From: Kosakonia quasisacchari
GTDB lineage: Bacteria; Pseudomonadota; Gammaproteobacteria; Enterobacterales; Enterobacteriaceae
Length of the DNA: 64,000 bases
Assembly: GCF_004331415.1 (NCBI RefSeq)
Contig: NZ_SJOP01000026.1
Coordinates: 1-64,000, forward strand
Reading direction: 5' to 3'
Shown: in pieces, positions 1-7,757 of the stretch
Layout of the letters: every line of letters starts with the position of its first letter
Position numbering within the stretch: the first letter of the stretch is position 1
Program-made: the position numbers and the translations under genes
Notes under the pieces: model-generated
Databases searched by the model: none
What the model was told of the DNA's origin: nothing
Seen by the model: only the letters and a program-made list of their open reading frames with translations

Positions 1-259
1 CGTCTGGCAGGGCGTTTCCACCACCTGGGGACGCAGCGAGCGGGAAAACAGCAACGCGGGCTGGGACGTGCCGCAGAACCTGCGCTTCCAGGGTCAGTAC
101 CTCGACCGCGAAACCGGACTGCACTACAACACCTTCCGCTACTACGACCCCTGCGGCGGACGCTACACCCAGATGGACCCGATAGGGTTACTGGGTGGGC
201 TGAATACTTATACGTATGTGGTGGATCCGCTGGGATGGGTGGATCCGCTGGGGTTGGCA
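1..259 (+). repeat. Direct repeat copy 1: 3' end of Rhs core
   Basis: Bases 1-259 align without gaps to 2450-2708 with only about ten mismatches. Both copies encode the last Rhs core segment up to DPLGLA, and the identity stops exactly where the toxin tips begin. The second copy extends further left (to about 2100), so the repeat is probably longer than the window shows. Recombination between the copies would replace tip 1 with tip 3. Confidence 0.9.
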
Positions 260-700
260 GGAGAGGATGTTACAACTTTCTATCATGCCGGGGATATCAA
301 GGGGATGATAGATCCTTCATTTGGTAATGGTCTGAAGGACTTTGATCCCTCTGGAAAAGGCGGATTCTACGTAACGACAGACCGAGCCCAAGCCGAAAGA
401 TGGGCACAGATGAGAACAGACAGGAATATGTCGATAACTCAATTTGATGTACCAAATTCAGAATTAGCCAAACTTAATATTAAAACATTTACTTCGGCTA
501 ATTCTGAGTGGGCTGATTTTGTTGCAAAAGCCCGTGCCGGGACTTTAGTTCATTCATATGATGCAGTAAGTGGCCCTATGTTATTAAATCTGAGAGATTT
601 TAGACGAGGAGCTTCACCTAAAGCAGGTGGCACTCAGTTAGCTATATATAGCAAGAATGCAGCAGCAATTTTTAACAAGTTTAAGAAAGGGTGTAAGTAA
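2..700 (+). CDS. Rhs family protein, C-terminal part with a DUF3990-like ADP-ribosyltransferase toxin tip (5' end outside window)
   Basis: The reading frame is open from base 2, so this is the 3' end of a larger rhs gene. The first ~85 residues are Rhs core: FQGQYLDRETGLHYNTFRYY, then GRYTQMDPIGLLGG and the boundary motif DPLGWVDPLGLA, after which Rhs proteins switch to a variable toxin. The ~145-residue tip begins VTTFYHAG and carries GGFYVTTDRAQAERWAQ, a block with SEWADFV, then SYDAVSGPM. This order resembles DUF3990 proteins, which have an ADP-ribosyltransferase fold; the His of FYH (284-286) and the Tyr of GGFYVTT would be candidate active-site residues. The family match is from memory of its motifs and the activity is inferred. 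The core is GC-rich and the tip AT-rich, the usual sign of an exchanged tip. Canonical DPSGGRYT reads DPCGGRYT here. The cognate immunity gene starts 1 base after the stop. Confidence 0.8.
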   Translation, partial: VWQGVSTTWGRSERENSNAGWDVPQNLRFQGQYLDRETGLHYNTFRYYDPCGGRYTQMDPIGLLGGLNTYTYVVDPLGWVDPLGLAGEDVTTFYHAGDIKGMIDPSFGNGLKDFDPSGKGGFYVTTDRAQAERWAQMRTDRNMSITQFDVPNSELAKLNIKTFTSANSEWADFVAKARAGTLVHSYDAVSGPMLLNLRDFRRGASPKAGGTQLAIYSKNAAAIFNKFKKGCK

Positions 701-701
701 T

Positions 702-1079
702 ATGATTAAAAATAATCAATTGAAAGATGGTTTAGTATTCGTAAACGAGGAAAATCCAAGCGAATCCGTCATGGTTAATTTCTTTACTTGGGTAAACCTA
801 ATTAAAGGAGTGATGGTATTCTATGGGAAAAAGACAGAAGAGGAAGCTCAAACTATAATTAGTAATGCACCTCTGTTATCCATTCCACCAAAAAATTATT
901 TTGAGGCTTGTTTACTAGGGCATGAGGACGAATACTATTGGGCTATGGTCATGTCCCATGGCGATCGATATTTTGAAAAAGGATTTAGCTATACAGCACC
1001 AGATGATTATTTTGAATGGGAAAGTAAATATATAAAAGATCATAACCTTGAAAAGAATACATTGATCTTTAATGATTAA
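702..1079 (+). CDS. Putative immunity protein for the DUF3990-like Rhs toxin
   Basis: A 125-residue soluble acidic protein whose ATG follows the rhs stop by one base, with GAAAGGG about 10 bases upstream as ribosome-binding site. An in-frame ATG at 657 lies inside the toxin gene without a ribosome-binding site, so 702 is preferred. No signal peptide or membrane segment is seen. It has many aromatic residues (NYFEACLLGHEDEYYWAM) and low GC. I do not recognise the family. The immunity role is inferred purely from position: Rhs tips are followed directly by their cognate immunity gene. A weak hairpin follows the stop. Confidence 0.7.
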   Translation: MIKNNQLKDGLVFVNEENPSESVMVNFFTWVNLIKGVMVFYGKKTEEEAQTIISNAPLLSIPPKNYFEACLLGHEDEYYWAMVMSHGDRYFEKGFSYTAPDDYFEWESKYIKDHNLEKNTLIFND

Positions 1080-1094
1080 ATAATGTTTTGTTGA

Positions 1095-1130
1095 GGCCGG
1101 TCTTTATTAGCCGGTCTTATATTTTTGGTG
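1095..1130 (+). terminator. Possible terminator after the first immunity gene
   Basis: GGCCGGT at 1095-1101 can pair with GCCGGTC at 1110-1116 using two G-T pairs around an 8-base loop, followed by a T-rich stretch (TTATATTTTT). The stem is short, so this is a tentative call. Confidence 0.4.
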
Positions 1131-1327
1131 CAGCATATTTGATGTGAGAAAAAATATATTTTAATAATGAAACTAATGTATTTTTCTGCTGCTGTGTCAG
1201 ATTGACAACTTCTAATGAAGACAAAAGCAATATAATTTTGGAATAACCTACTTCAAAGCATCGGATATCCAAATGATATTCATTACGTGAAGCAGATATG
1301 TCCTATATAGTTGATGCTGTAACGTGA

Positions 1328-1483
1328 TGGAATGAGACGGGAAGATACTTAGGACCAAAATCCAAACTGGTTCGATCATGGATGTTAGATTCGAACAACT
1401 ACTATTTAGATCATTATTCTATAAACCGATCGCAAGGTGCTATGCTTGGACAAGTGTACCTACCTCCGATCATATCGCCATAG
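1328..1483 (+). pseudogene. Remnant of an Rhs toxin tip (C-terminal ~51 codons)
   Basis: Between the first and second immunity genes lies a readable frame without start codon, opened by an in-frame stop at 1325-1327 and closed by TAG at 1481-1483. It reads WNETGRYLGPKSKLVRSW, then DSNNYYLDHYSINRSQGAML and ends GQVYLPPIISP. It looks like the end of a polymorphic toxin, and it stops 21 bases before the start of an intact small gene, as expected for a toxin-immunity pair. A second readable stretch in another frame (1239-1307, containing GYPNDIHYVKQ) may be more of the same toxin separated by frameshifts. The toxin family is not recognised. The Rhs core that once preceded it is gone. Confidence 0.5.
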
Positions 1484-1504
1484 TAAACTTAAGGAGTGAC
1501 ATTT

Positions 1505-1924
1505 ATGCTTGGGATGAATCCCTTGATCATTGCTAAGATTAATGATGCAAATAATTCTTATAAAGATGGTGATATTGACGGGGCTGTAAAAAAATTAACT
1601 ACTATTTTAAATGAATTAGACGAGTCGCCGGAGGGGCGGTATCAGAGCACTGAGGCACGATTAATTGCCATGAGTTTATATAAAATCTTTTTTGTTAAAA
1701 AAGATTTTAAACAAGCAAAAACATGGGCTGAAGAAGTGTTCAAATTCGAAATCCCTGAAAAAGCAACCTCGGAATTAATTAATCTTGGAGCTGTCCATTT
1801 CAAACTAGGCGAGCTTGATGAAGCATATAGTTGTTTCTTAAAGGCGTATGAAAAAGGAAAGTATCGTGCTTTTAAAGAAGAGGATAATGAGTACTGGGAG
1901 TTTTTTAAATCCAGAAATAGCTAG
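1505..1924 (+). CDS. Putative orphan immunity protein, TPR-like
   Basis: 139 residues from ATG 1505, preceded by AAGGAG at 1491-1496 with 8 bases spacing; an in-frame GTG at 1496 overlaps that site and is unlikely. The protein is helical and low in GC. It has two helix-turn-helix patterns like tetratricopeptide repeats: NNSYKDGDIDGAVKKLTTIL near the N-terminus and AVHFKLGELDEAYSCFLKAY near the C-terminus. No signal peptide or membrane segment is seen. Its position right behind a degraded toxin tip suggests an immunity gene kept after the toxin was lost. Role inferred; no specific family assigned. Confidence 0.6.
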   Translation: MLGMNPLIIAKINDANNSYKDGDIDGAVKKLTTILNELDESPEGRYQSTEARLIAMSLYKIFFVKKDFKQAKTWAEEVFKFEIPEKATSELINLGAVHFKLGELDEAYSCFLKAYEKGKYRAFKEEDNEYWEFFKSRNS

Positions 1925-1931
1925 TTGTTAA

Positions 1932-1959
1932 GCCGGAGAGATAATTATATCTTTCCGGC
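1932..1959 (+). terminator. Hairpin after the orphan immunity gene
   Basis: GCCGGAGAGA (1932-1941) pairs with TCTTTCCGGC (1950-1959) with one G-T pair and an 8-base loop, eight bases after the stop. No clear T-run follows, so it could be a weak terminator or an mRNA end structure. The rest of 1960-2096 shows no gene. Confidence 0.5.
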
Positions 1960-2096
1960 GGTTGTACTAATAAATATCTCACTTGGTATCTATGATCCCA
2001 TCAGAGTTCAGCGTTGCTTGGCAACATTATTCCCGTAGTTTGTGCTTTCCGTTAGTGCTAGTAATAAAAGATAAAAACTTATTAAAATTGTACTGA

Positions 2097-3116
2097 TATT
2101 TCATCAGCCATGACGATGAACACCGCATCAGCCAGGTAATTATTGAAGGCGACGCGGAGTTCACCCGGGCCGAATACCGCTATGACGCGCTTGGTCGCCG
2201 CACGGAAAAACAGGTGTGGCGACGCCATACCCGCAACGCGGAACGCACGCAGTACGCATGGTCGGGTTTGCAGATGGTTGGCGAGTGCAGCGATAGCAAC
2301 CCGGACGCCGCCGTGCAGTATATCTACACGGAAAACAGCTACGAGCCGCTGGCCCGCGTCGACAGCCGGGGCGAACACGCGGAGGTTTACTGGTATCACA
2401 CGGAGCTGAACGGTCTGCCGGAAAAAGTGACCGACAGCAGCGGCGATATCGTCTGGCAGGGCGTTTCCACCACGTGGGGACGCAGCGAGCGGGAAAACAG
2501 CAACGCAGACTGGGACGTGCCGCAGAACCTGCGCTTCCAGGGCCAGTACCTCGACCGCGAAACCGGACTACACTACAACACCTTCCGCTACTACGATCCC
2601 TCCGGCGGGCGCTACACCCAGATGGACCCGATAGGGTTACTGGGTGGGCTGAATACCTCTACGTATGTGGTGGATCCGCTGGGATGGGTGGATCCGCTGG
2701 GGTTGGCAAGGATAGGTTGCTATCAGCCTCCAGAGCGAGATGTTTTCTACAGGTCTATGTCTGAACGAGATTATAATGTTCTAAAAACTACAGGGCGCAT
2801 GCCGGGCACTACAGAGACGACAATTTCGCCAACCCGTGAATTTGCTCAAAATTATGATGGCATATTAGTGAAGTTTTCAATGAAGCCAGGCACGACTAAT
2901 GCTTTGGAAAAAATAGGCATACGGGATAATTCTTCATTAACAGCAAATACATATCCGGAAATGCTTAGCCCAGCCAAGACTAAAGGTTGGGGCAGCCAAT
3001 ATGCAAGGTTTAAAGGAGAGGGAGAGCAGATTAACATTGCGCTAGGTAGGGAAGGTGGAAATGCTTTGAATATTTTTAATGACGGAATTAACTCATTTGA
3101 GGTGTTACCGAAATGA
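2097..3116 (+). pseudogene. Displaced Rhs C-terminal module: partial core plus second toxin tip, no N-terminus
   Basis: The frame is open from 2097 (in-frame stop at 2094) with recognisable Rhs core from about 2109: HDDEHRISQVIIEGD, YRYDALGRRTEKQVW, then the segment duplicated at 1-259 up to DPLGLA at 2708. No credible start exists, and some 1000 residues of a normal Rhs are missing, so this is a silent cassette rather than an expressed gene, unless translated from GTG 2214. The ~135-residue tip reads RDVFYRSMSERDY (Arg codon 2751-2753), TTISPTREFAQNYDG and KGEGEQINIALG (3012-3047). An Arg, a Ser-Pro-Thr strand and a Glu-x-Glu in that order fit the R-S-E class of ADP-ribosyltransferases; this is inference from three short motifs. 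The stop overlaps the next start (ATGA). Confidence 0.75.
2450..2708 (+). repeat. Direct repeat copy 2: 3' end of Rhs core
   Basis: Second copy of the repeat at 1-259, offset exactly 2449 bases with no gaps. It ends at the core/tip boundary, so it can serve as homology for swapping the downstream tip and immunity gene into the expressed rhs gene. Confidence 0.9.
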
Positions 3117-3652
3117 CATTTAATAAAAGAGATTTAATCTTATCAGTAATCAATAACAAACCTCTCCGGCCCGGTAAAATTCGTGATGAGGAATTCTTAA
3201 CTAAATTTTTAAAGGAAGGGGAAAGTTTAGATGAAGAAATATTTAGGGGTTTAAACTATTCCTTGAAAAATAAGGATGCTGTTTCATTGGAGTTGAATTT
3301 ATATTTAGGTTTTCACTTCGGTTTTTCAGTGAAAAATAAAGATACTCTGGCTTCTTTATTACAAGAGGAATGGCATGAGAAACATGCGGATGTTTTAAGA
3401 GCTTTGTTAGCTTTGAAAGTTAATGATTTTACAGTTGTAGAGGCGATTTATAATTGCGCTATAACGGAGTTTGATTATTTGAGCGATGACAGGGAGGATG
3501 GCATATTTACTCTTGCTTCAGATTGTATTTATGCGCTGGCTAAAATCGGAACATCAGATGCAGTCCAAAAATTGAAGTTATTATCTGAAAGTAAATGGGA
3601 GGAGATAGGAGAAAAAGCTGTCGACGTTATGAGGGGTTATAACTTACAGTAA
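3113..3652 (+). CDS. Putative immunity protein of the displaced Rhs module, HEAT-like
   Basis: 179 residues; the ATG overlaps the stop of the toxin tip (ATGA at 3113-3116), indicating translational coupling. Largely helical with repeated helical pairs such as EEWHEKHADVLRALLALKV and IFTLASDCIYALAKIGTSDA, the latter resembling HEAT-type repeats found in several immunity families. No export signal. Its low GC matches the tip, not the Rhs core. The immunity role is inferred from coupling to the toxin reading frame. Confidence 0.65.
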   Translation: MTFNKRDLILSVINNKPLRPGKIRDEEFLTKFLKEGESLDEEIFRGLNYSLKNKDAVSLELNLYLGFHFGFSVKNKDTLASLLQEEWHEKHADVLRALLALKVNDFTVVEAIYNCAITEFDYLSDDREDGIFTLASDCIYALAKIGTSDAVQKLKLLSESKWEEIGEKAVDVMRGYNLQ

Positions 3653-3952
3653 GTTTTTTTGAATATAAATTGGAGTTGTTTATTCTTATAATATACTTAT
3701 TAATAATAAAGTTAAGGATTTTAAAAAACATATTAATATGCTTATTTTTGTATGCCAATCAAAAGGTTGGCATGATAAATAAAATAATATACTTTCTGAG
3801 TATATTATAATTTTAAATAGCGAAAGTATTAACCATTAACATGGTAGGGGGGATGGCTTTATATAATGAATCTCTAATTGCGGAACACGTTTGTGTTGGA
3901 TCTGTTGGGATAATGGGATCATTGTAGGCTGACTGTCTGCTTTGTTCGTTAG
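3653..3952. other. AT-rich intergenic stretch with a hairpin
   Basis: No gene is supported in these 300 bases. A hairpin ATGCCAA (3752-3758) / TTGGCAT (3767-3773) may end the upstream transcript, though no T-run follows. A 24-codon frame starts at ATG 3853 behind a G-rich stretch; it is too short to call. Confidence 0.5.
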
Positions 3953-4339
3953 GTTAATGGAACGAACATTTACGGTACTGACCAGGTAGACAAAACTCCG
4001 GGGCATAATCAGTTTTCTGAAGTTATTGCAAATAAGCTTGCAATGTCTGGAAAGTTCAAAGAAGTATACTTAAACCGCTCTTATAGCTTTGCTAATGGTA
4101 AAGGAATCTCTGCAAGGCGGCCTGATGTAATGGCGATTGATATCAATGGCAGAGTCCACTCGATAGAGTTAGCATCGAAAACAGATATGGGACGAAAATT
4201 ACCCACCTTAACTTCGCGTAATGAAACAGCGATGAGTAATCTTCCTGTAACGAAGCAGGGTGAGATCATTGTTCTTGAACATCCTTATAATGCATCTGAG
4301 ATAAAATCGATTCTGGATAATCTTATTTCAGGTATATAG
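3953..4339 (+). pseudogene. Core-less Rhs-type toxin tip, restriction-endonuclease-like
   Basis: A frame open from just after an in-frame TAG (3950) to 4339 gives 128 codons with no start suited to expression; ATG 4043 would remove the first quarter. It begins NGTNIYGTDQVDKTPGHNQF, then ANKLAMSGKFKEVYLNRSYS, ARRPDVMAIDINGRVHSIEL and ASKTDMGRK. A PD pair followed about 15 residues later by E-x3-K on a predicted strand suggests a PD-(D/E)xK nuclease fold, as in many polymorphic DNase toxins. This is a motif reading, not a proven match. The Rhs core that should precede it is absent, so it is a stranded cassette. A large intact gene starts 7 bases after its stop. Confidence 0.6.
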
Positions 4340-4346
4340 GTGATAT

Positions 4347-5117
4347 ATGTATACAGGTATTTCATTATATGGCACAGAGCAGACAAATGCATCGAGTGCA
4401 CTTTCACTAGGCGTATCTATATTTGAATCTTTAGATTTCTCCATTGTAGGATGCGGATATAATAAATATCTTAAAAATGGAGATCATAAGGAAGATCATG
4501 ACCTTGTAGACGTCACTCTCTCTGAACTAGAGAATGCTATTTCTAGCGGTGAAGTTAACTCTTTTAGAATATATGATGAAAAAACAGGGTATACCCCATG
4601 GTTTGCATCATTTGGTCTTTCAACGAATGACTTCGGTAGTTTTCATCACATTGATATTCAGTTGCCTATGGTTACTGATGAGATTGTTAATTCAATAATA
4701 AGGAAAATAACATCATCAGTTTCGTTCGAATATGGAATTGTATATAAATGCGATAAAGCTAGTAAGGCATTTTATTACTCTACGGGTGATAACTTGGTTT
4801 CGATATACCCTTATGAAAACCCGTCGTTGTTTAAAAGGGATACTCCAGGGCGTTTCAATGGAGTCGAAACTTACAGACATTCAAAATTACGGATGATATA
4901 TCCATTTAATTTAATTAACAGACAACATTTAAATATCCAGATTGATAGTCTGACACTGTATAAATGGATAATTGAAAATAACTTTGGCGAATTAATTAAG
5001 CTTAATGATGAATTATGGTGCTGGGCCATAGATGAGCAGCTTATTGAACCAGCAAGTAAAATTCTTGGTGATGCCGGCGTTCTAGTTTCGTGGAAGCAGG
5101 GTTTTTCAAAAAATTAG
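4347..5117 (+). CDS. Putative immunity protein paired with the nuclease-like tip
   Basis: 256 residues, ATG 4347 with AGGTGA at 4338-4343 upstream. A soluble mixed alpha/beta protein: MYTGISLYGTEQTNASSALS at the start, TPWFASFGLSTNDFGSFHHI in the middle, and DELWCWAIDEQLIEPASKIL near the end. It is longer than most immunity proteins. I do not recognise the family. Direct adjacency to a toxin tip and equal base composition support an immunity role. The 223 bases that follow are AT-rich and hold only a possible toxin-tail sliver (5291-5344). Confidence 0.6.
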   Translation: MYTGISLYGTEQTNASSALSLGVSIFESLDFSIVGCGYNKYLKNGDHKEDHDLVDVTLSELENAISSGEVNSFRIYDEKTGYTPWFASFGLSTNDFGSFHHIDIQLPMVTDEIVNSIIRKITSSVSFEYGIVYKCDKASKAFYYSTGDNLVSIYPYENPSLFKRDTPGRFNGVETYRHSKLRMIYPFNLINRQHLNIQIDSLTLYKWIIENNFGELIKLNDELWCWAIDEQLIEPASKILGDAGVLVSWKQGFSKN

Positions 5118-5340
5118 TTAAAGTATTATAAATATTTTTATTTTTCAGATGGATTGGGAATATATATTTCCCAATTTATTACTGTGAACTCGGGGCATGC
5201 TTATGCAACGTTTAATATTTAATCATTTGTGGTGCTTGGTAAATCGTCTAATGCACGTACTACAATTATCACGGCTTAATGTTGAATTAAGAGGTGGATT
5301 CATTGTTATATAAAACTCATCCGAATGTTGAGATATTTCT

Positions 5341-5967
5341 ATGAATAATACAACTGAACAATTGTACGTTATGGAGTATTTGCCAGATGATGCGGGTTCT
5401 CCGTATTTTATGGATAAGGAGTGGATCCCTGAATTGCCGGATTATGATATTTTTACTGCTCCGCCAAGTGAAACTGAATTTTCTCCGGCATATCGTCTAA
5501 GAGCGAGTACCACACAACTTGATGGTGATTTTCTGGTTAATGATAACCTGGTTTCATTTGATTTTTTGAAACTCTGTGAAGAATCTCAGGTACGTAGCAT
5601 TCATATTCCCGTTGAGGTCTCACTCCTTAAAAAGAAAAAACCTAAGAAAGAATATTATTTGTTTTTTTTACTAGATTATATTGAAATTCTTGATAAAGAA
5701 AAATCTAACTATACGATTTCTCAGGACATTGAATCAGGTTTACTGAACACACCAGAAGCTCGAGGGCTGGATAAAACATATTATGACACGATTGATTTAT
5801 TTATAGTGAGAAAAGAATTAAAAAATAATCTCTTTTTCTGTCAGGAGTTATCAAAGCCAGTATGCTCAAAATATTTTAAAGAACGGTTTGAGATGTTCAA
5901 TTTAAAAGGAGTTGAATTCAAGCCTATTGATGAGAGTTTTAAATATGATGCTTGGGCTGGTTGGTGA
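5341..5967 (+). CDS. Putative orphan immunity protein, Imm11/Imm43-like
   Basis: 208 residues from ATG 5341. The C-terminal half, with YYDTIDLFIVRKELKNNLFF, a gap, then ERFEMFNLKGVEFKPIDE, recalls the Imm11 (DUF1629) and Imm43 type immunity families, whose members end in a similar L-x-G-[IV]-x-F-x-P pattern; the similarity is from memory and weak. The N-terminal half is proline- and acid-rich, and there is a lysine cluster (LLKKKKPKKEYY). The start overlaps the stop of an 18-codon open frame (5291-5344, reading EVDSLLYKTHPNVEIFL), possibly the last trace of its toxin. A hairpin at about 6008-6041 follows. Confidence 0.5.
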   Translation: MNNTTEQLYVMEYLPDDAGSPYFMDKEWIPELPDYDIFTAPPSETEFSPAYRLRASTTQLDGDFLVNDNLVSFDFLKLCEESQVRSIHIPVEVSLLKKKKPKKEYYLFFLLDYIEILDKEKSNYTISQDIESGLLNTPEARGLDKTYYDTIDLFIVRKELKNNLFFCQELSKPVCSKYFKERFEMFNLKGVEFKPIDESFKYDAWAGW

Positions 5968-6211
5968 TTATTAAATAACAATATCTCGACTGCTTTTAGT
6001 ATTACAAATGGTCGTTTTGATAATTTATTAAAAGCGACCTAACTAACAGAACAGTGGGTTACCCGATTACAATGAAGAGAGCAGTGTAGTGGCATACTGC
6101 AGAGTTGTGCTGTTACATGGATGAAAAGGTGTTACGGGGCCACTGTCTCGCTCTTGCGGGTAAAATAAATATTATCAAATAAGTGCCCTAGGTTTACCGT
6201 GGAATTAATGT

Positions 6212-6681
6212 ATGAATGATGACTTGTTCTTGAAAATCGCACAGGCAATTACGGATAGCGGTGAAGTCCACTATGGTAGCGGACCTGCAACGGAAGATTT
6301 GATCAGCTCTTATGAAGTTTCTTTAGGAGTCCCTTTTCCTGAATCTTATAAAACGTTTCTCAGAAAATATGGAACGTTAACGTTCAATGGCCTGTCATTT
6401 TATGGAATATCAAAACAGGGGCTATCAGCTAACTCTGCACCCGACGTTAAGTATGTAACCTTAGAAGCAATGAAAGCAGGTGATATAGATCATAATATGG
6501 TGAAGGTATTATCTTCAGGTTATGGTCCGTCATTTTCTATCGATACCTCCATTAAAATTAAAATGGAGAGTCTGCCGTAGTAGAAACAGAATTATCATTT
6601 AAAAGTGATGGAAGTAAAAACATTGTTGCTTATAGTTTCGCAGGATTTTTACTGCAAGAAATAGAAGCATCTTTAGAATAA
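6212..6681 (+). pseudogene. SMI1/KNR4 (SUKH) family immunity gene, frameshifted
   Basis: Residues 1-~115 in the first frame carry the SUKH hallmarks: EDLISSYEVSLGVPFPESYK and FLRKYGTLTFNGLSFYGI. That frame ends early at 6580. From about 6558 the continuation is found in another frame: NGESAVVETELSF, SKNIVAYSFAGFL and LLQEIEASLE, ending at 6681; SUKH proteins typically end this way with a phenylalanine-rich last strand and helix. One base lost or gained near AAAATGG (6558-6564) therefore split the gene. With the shift repaired the protein would be ~156 residues, the normal size. No toxin remnant is obvious upstream (5968-6211). Confidence 0.7.
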
Positions 6682-7017
6682 TAAATCTTCTACATGCAGG
6701 GTGGGAGGAATAATTCATTGCTCACATCTTTATTTTTTTGTGGGGAAGGGTTAATAACTTATGAAGTTTAATCGTGAAATTGTAATTTGGTTGGGTTATG
6801 TCAATACCATTGTTTATTGTCTAATAAACCCATCTTTTATTATAAAGTTTTAAGTTTTATAATAATGTTAAGTGCTTATATGAGCATAAATTTCCCCCCT
6901 TGGTTAAAAAATGGAAATGGCGCCTTTGTAATAAATTTTCTGTTCTCTTGTTCGCCTTATCTTATGGATGTCCCATCGTGATGGGATTTGAATCTCATAT
7001 GCATATCGAAATCCCAA
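6682..7017. other. AT-rich intergenic stretch, no gene seen
   Basis: Between the broken SUKH gene and the DUF4291 gene. The only frame (6787-6981) lacks a ribosome-binding site and has no recognisable content. No repeats or clear terminator were seen. Confidence 0.5.
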
Positions 7018-7620
7018 TTAAATATCATAAACCCGCTCCTCCGGTAACAATTCAAGTGCTTCGCTGATGCGGTCATTTTCCACCAAATCATGAATTTTTG
7101 CGGCAAGTTCCGTAACATCGGTAATGTTCACAATCCATTTCTGGCAGTAATCGGCGACTGCCTGATTACGCAACCCTATCTGAATCGTGCGGTAATTCTG
7201 TTTGTTCAAACGAATATCACGCTCCGGGTCCCACTGGATAACCACATCCGACGCTTTTATTTTATTTTTCCATTCGGTTTCTTCTGTCCCGGAGTTCCGG
7301 TGATGGCTCAATATTCCCTGGTTGAGAATTTGCCTAAACCCTTCATGGCTCAAATCGATAGCCAGGATTCGGTGCTGATTTGGATCTTTCTTCCCCCAGC
7401 CGGAGCGGTACATCATCCACAAAAAAGAGGGTTTAATCCATGTCATGCGGGTCATACTGAAAGGCGGAGAGACGAAGGTACCATGCTCAAGCGCGCTGTC
7501 TGCGATGGTGTCGGCATAAGCCTGGTAAACGCGGATAAAATCGTTGTTGTAGAATGCTCTTAACTGCTTTTCGGCAGTCAATTCTTCTGTCTGGTCTTTT
7601 TTCATTATTAGTGTACTCAT
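7018..7620 (-). CDS. DUF4291 family protein
   Basis: 200 residues. The family signature is clear: RAFYNNDFIRVYQAYADTIA, then MTRMTWIKPSFLWMMYRSGW followed by GKKDPNQHRILAIDL and a QWDPERD block. DUF4291 proteins occur in bacteria and fungi and have no established function. The protein is soluble with no signal peptide. ATG 7620 is taken as start; an internal ATG at 7605 (MKKDQTEEL) is possible and neither has a strong ribosome-binding site. It is the only complete gene of the left 9 kb on the minus strand and has higher GC than its immunity-gene neighbours, so it may be a separate insertion rather than part of the Rhs array. Confidence 0.85.
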   Translation of the reverse strand: MSTLIMKKDQTEELTAEKQLRAFYNNDFIRVYQAYADTIADSALEHGTFVSPPFSMTRMTWIKPSFLWMMYRSGWGKKDPNQHRILAIDLSHEGFRQILNQGILSHHRNSGTEETEWKNKIKASDVVIQWDPERDIRLNKQNYRTIQIGLRNQAVADYCQKWIVNITDVTELAAKIHDLVENDRISEALELLPEERVYDI

Positions 7621-7757
7621 CCTAAGTGAACATATTGCCAGGTCATTCTATCACAGCGCTTAACGCCGATGGCATGCATGATACCGAAGTATAAAAATGA
7701 TTAGCGTTCGAATTATAAAGTTGTTATGTAAGGCACATTCCTTCTCTTTTAATGTAA

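Noticed and set aside
3853..3927. 24-codon frame after a G-rich stretch
   Set aside because: Too short and no similarity; the G-run alone is not enough.
6787..6981. 64-codon frame on the plus strand
   Set aside because: AT-rich, no ribosome-binding site, no protein-like pattern.
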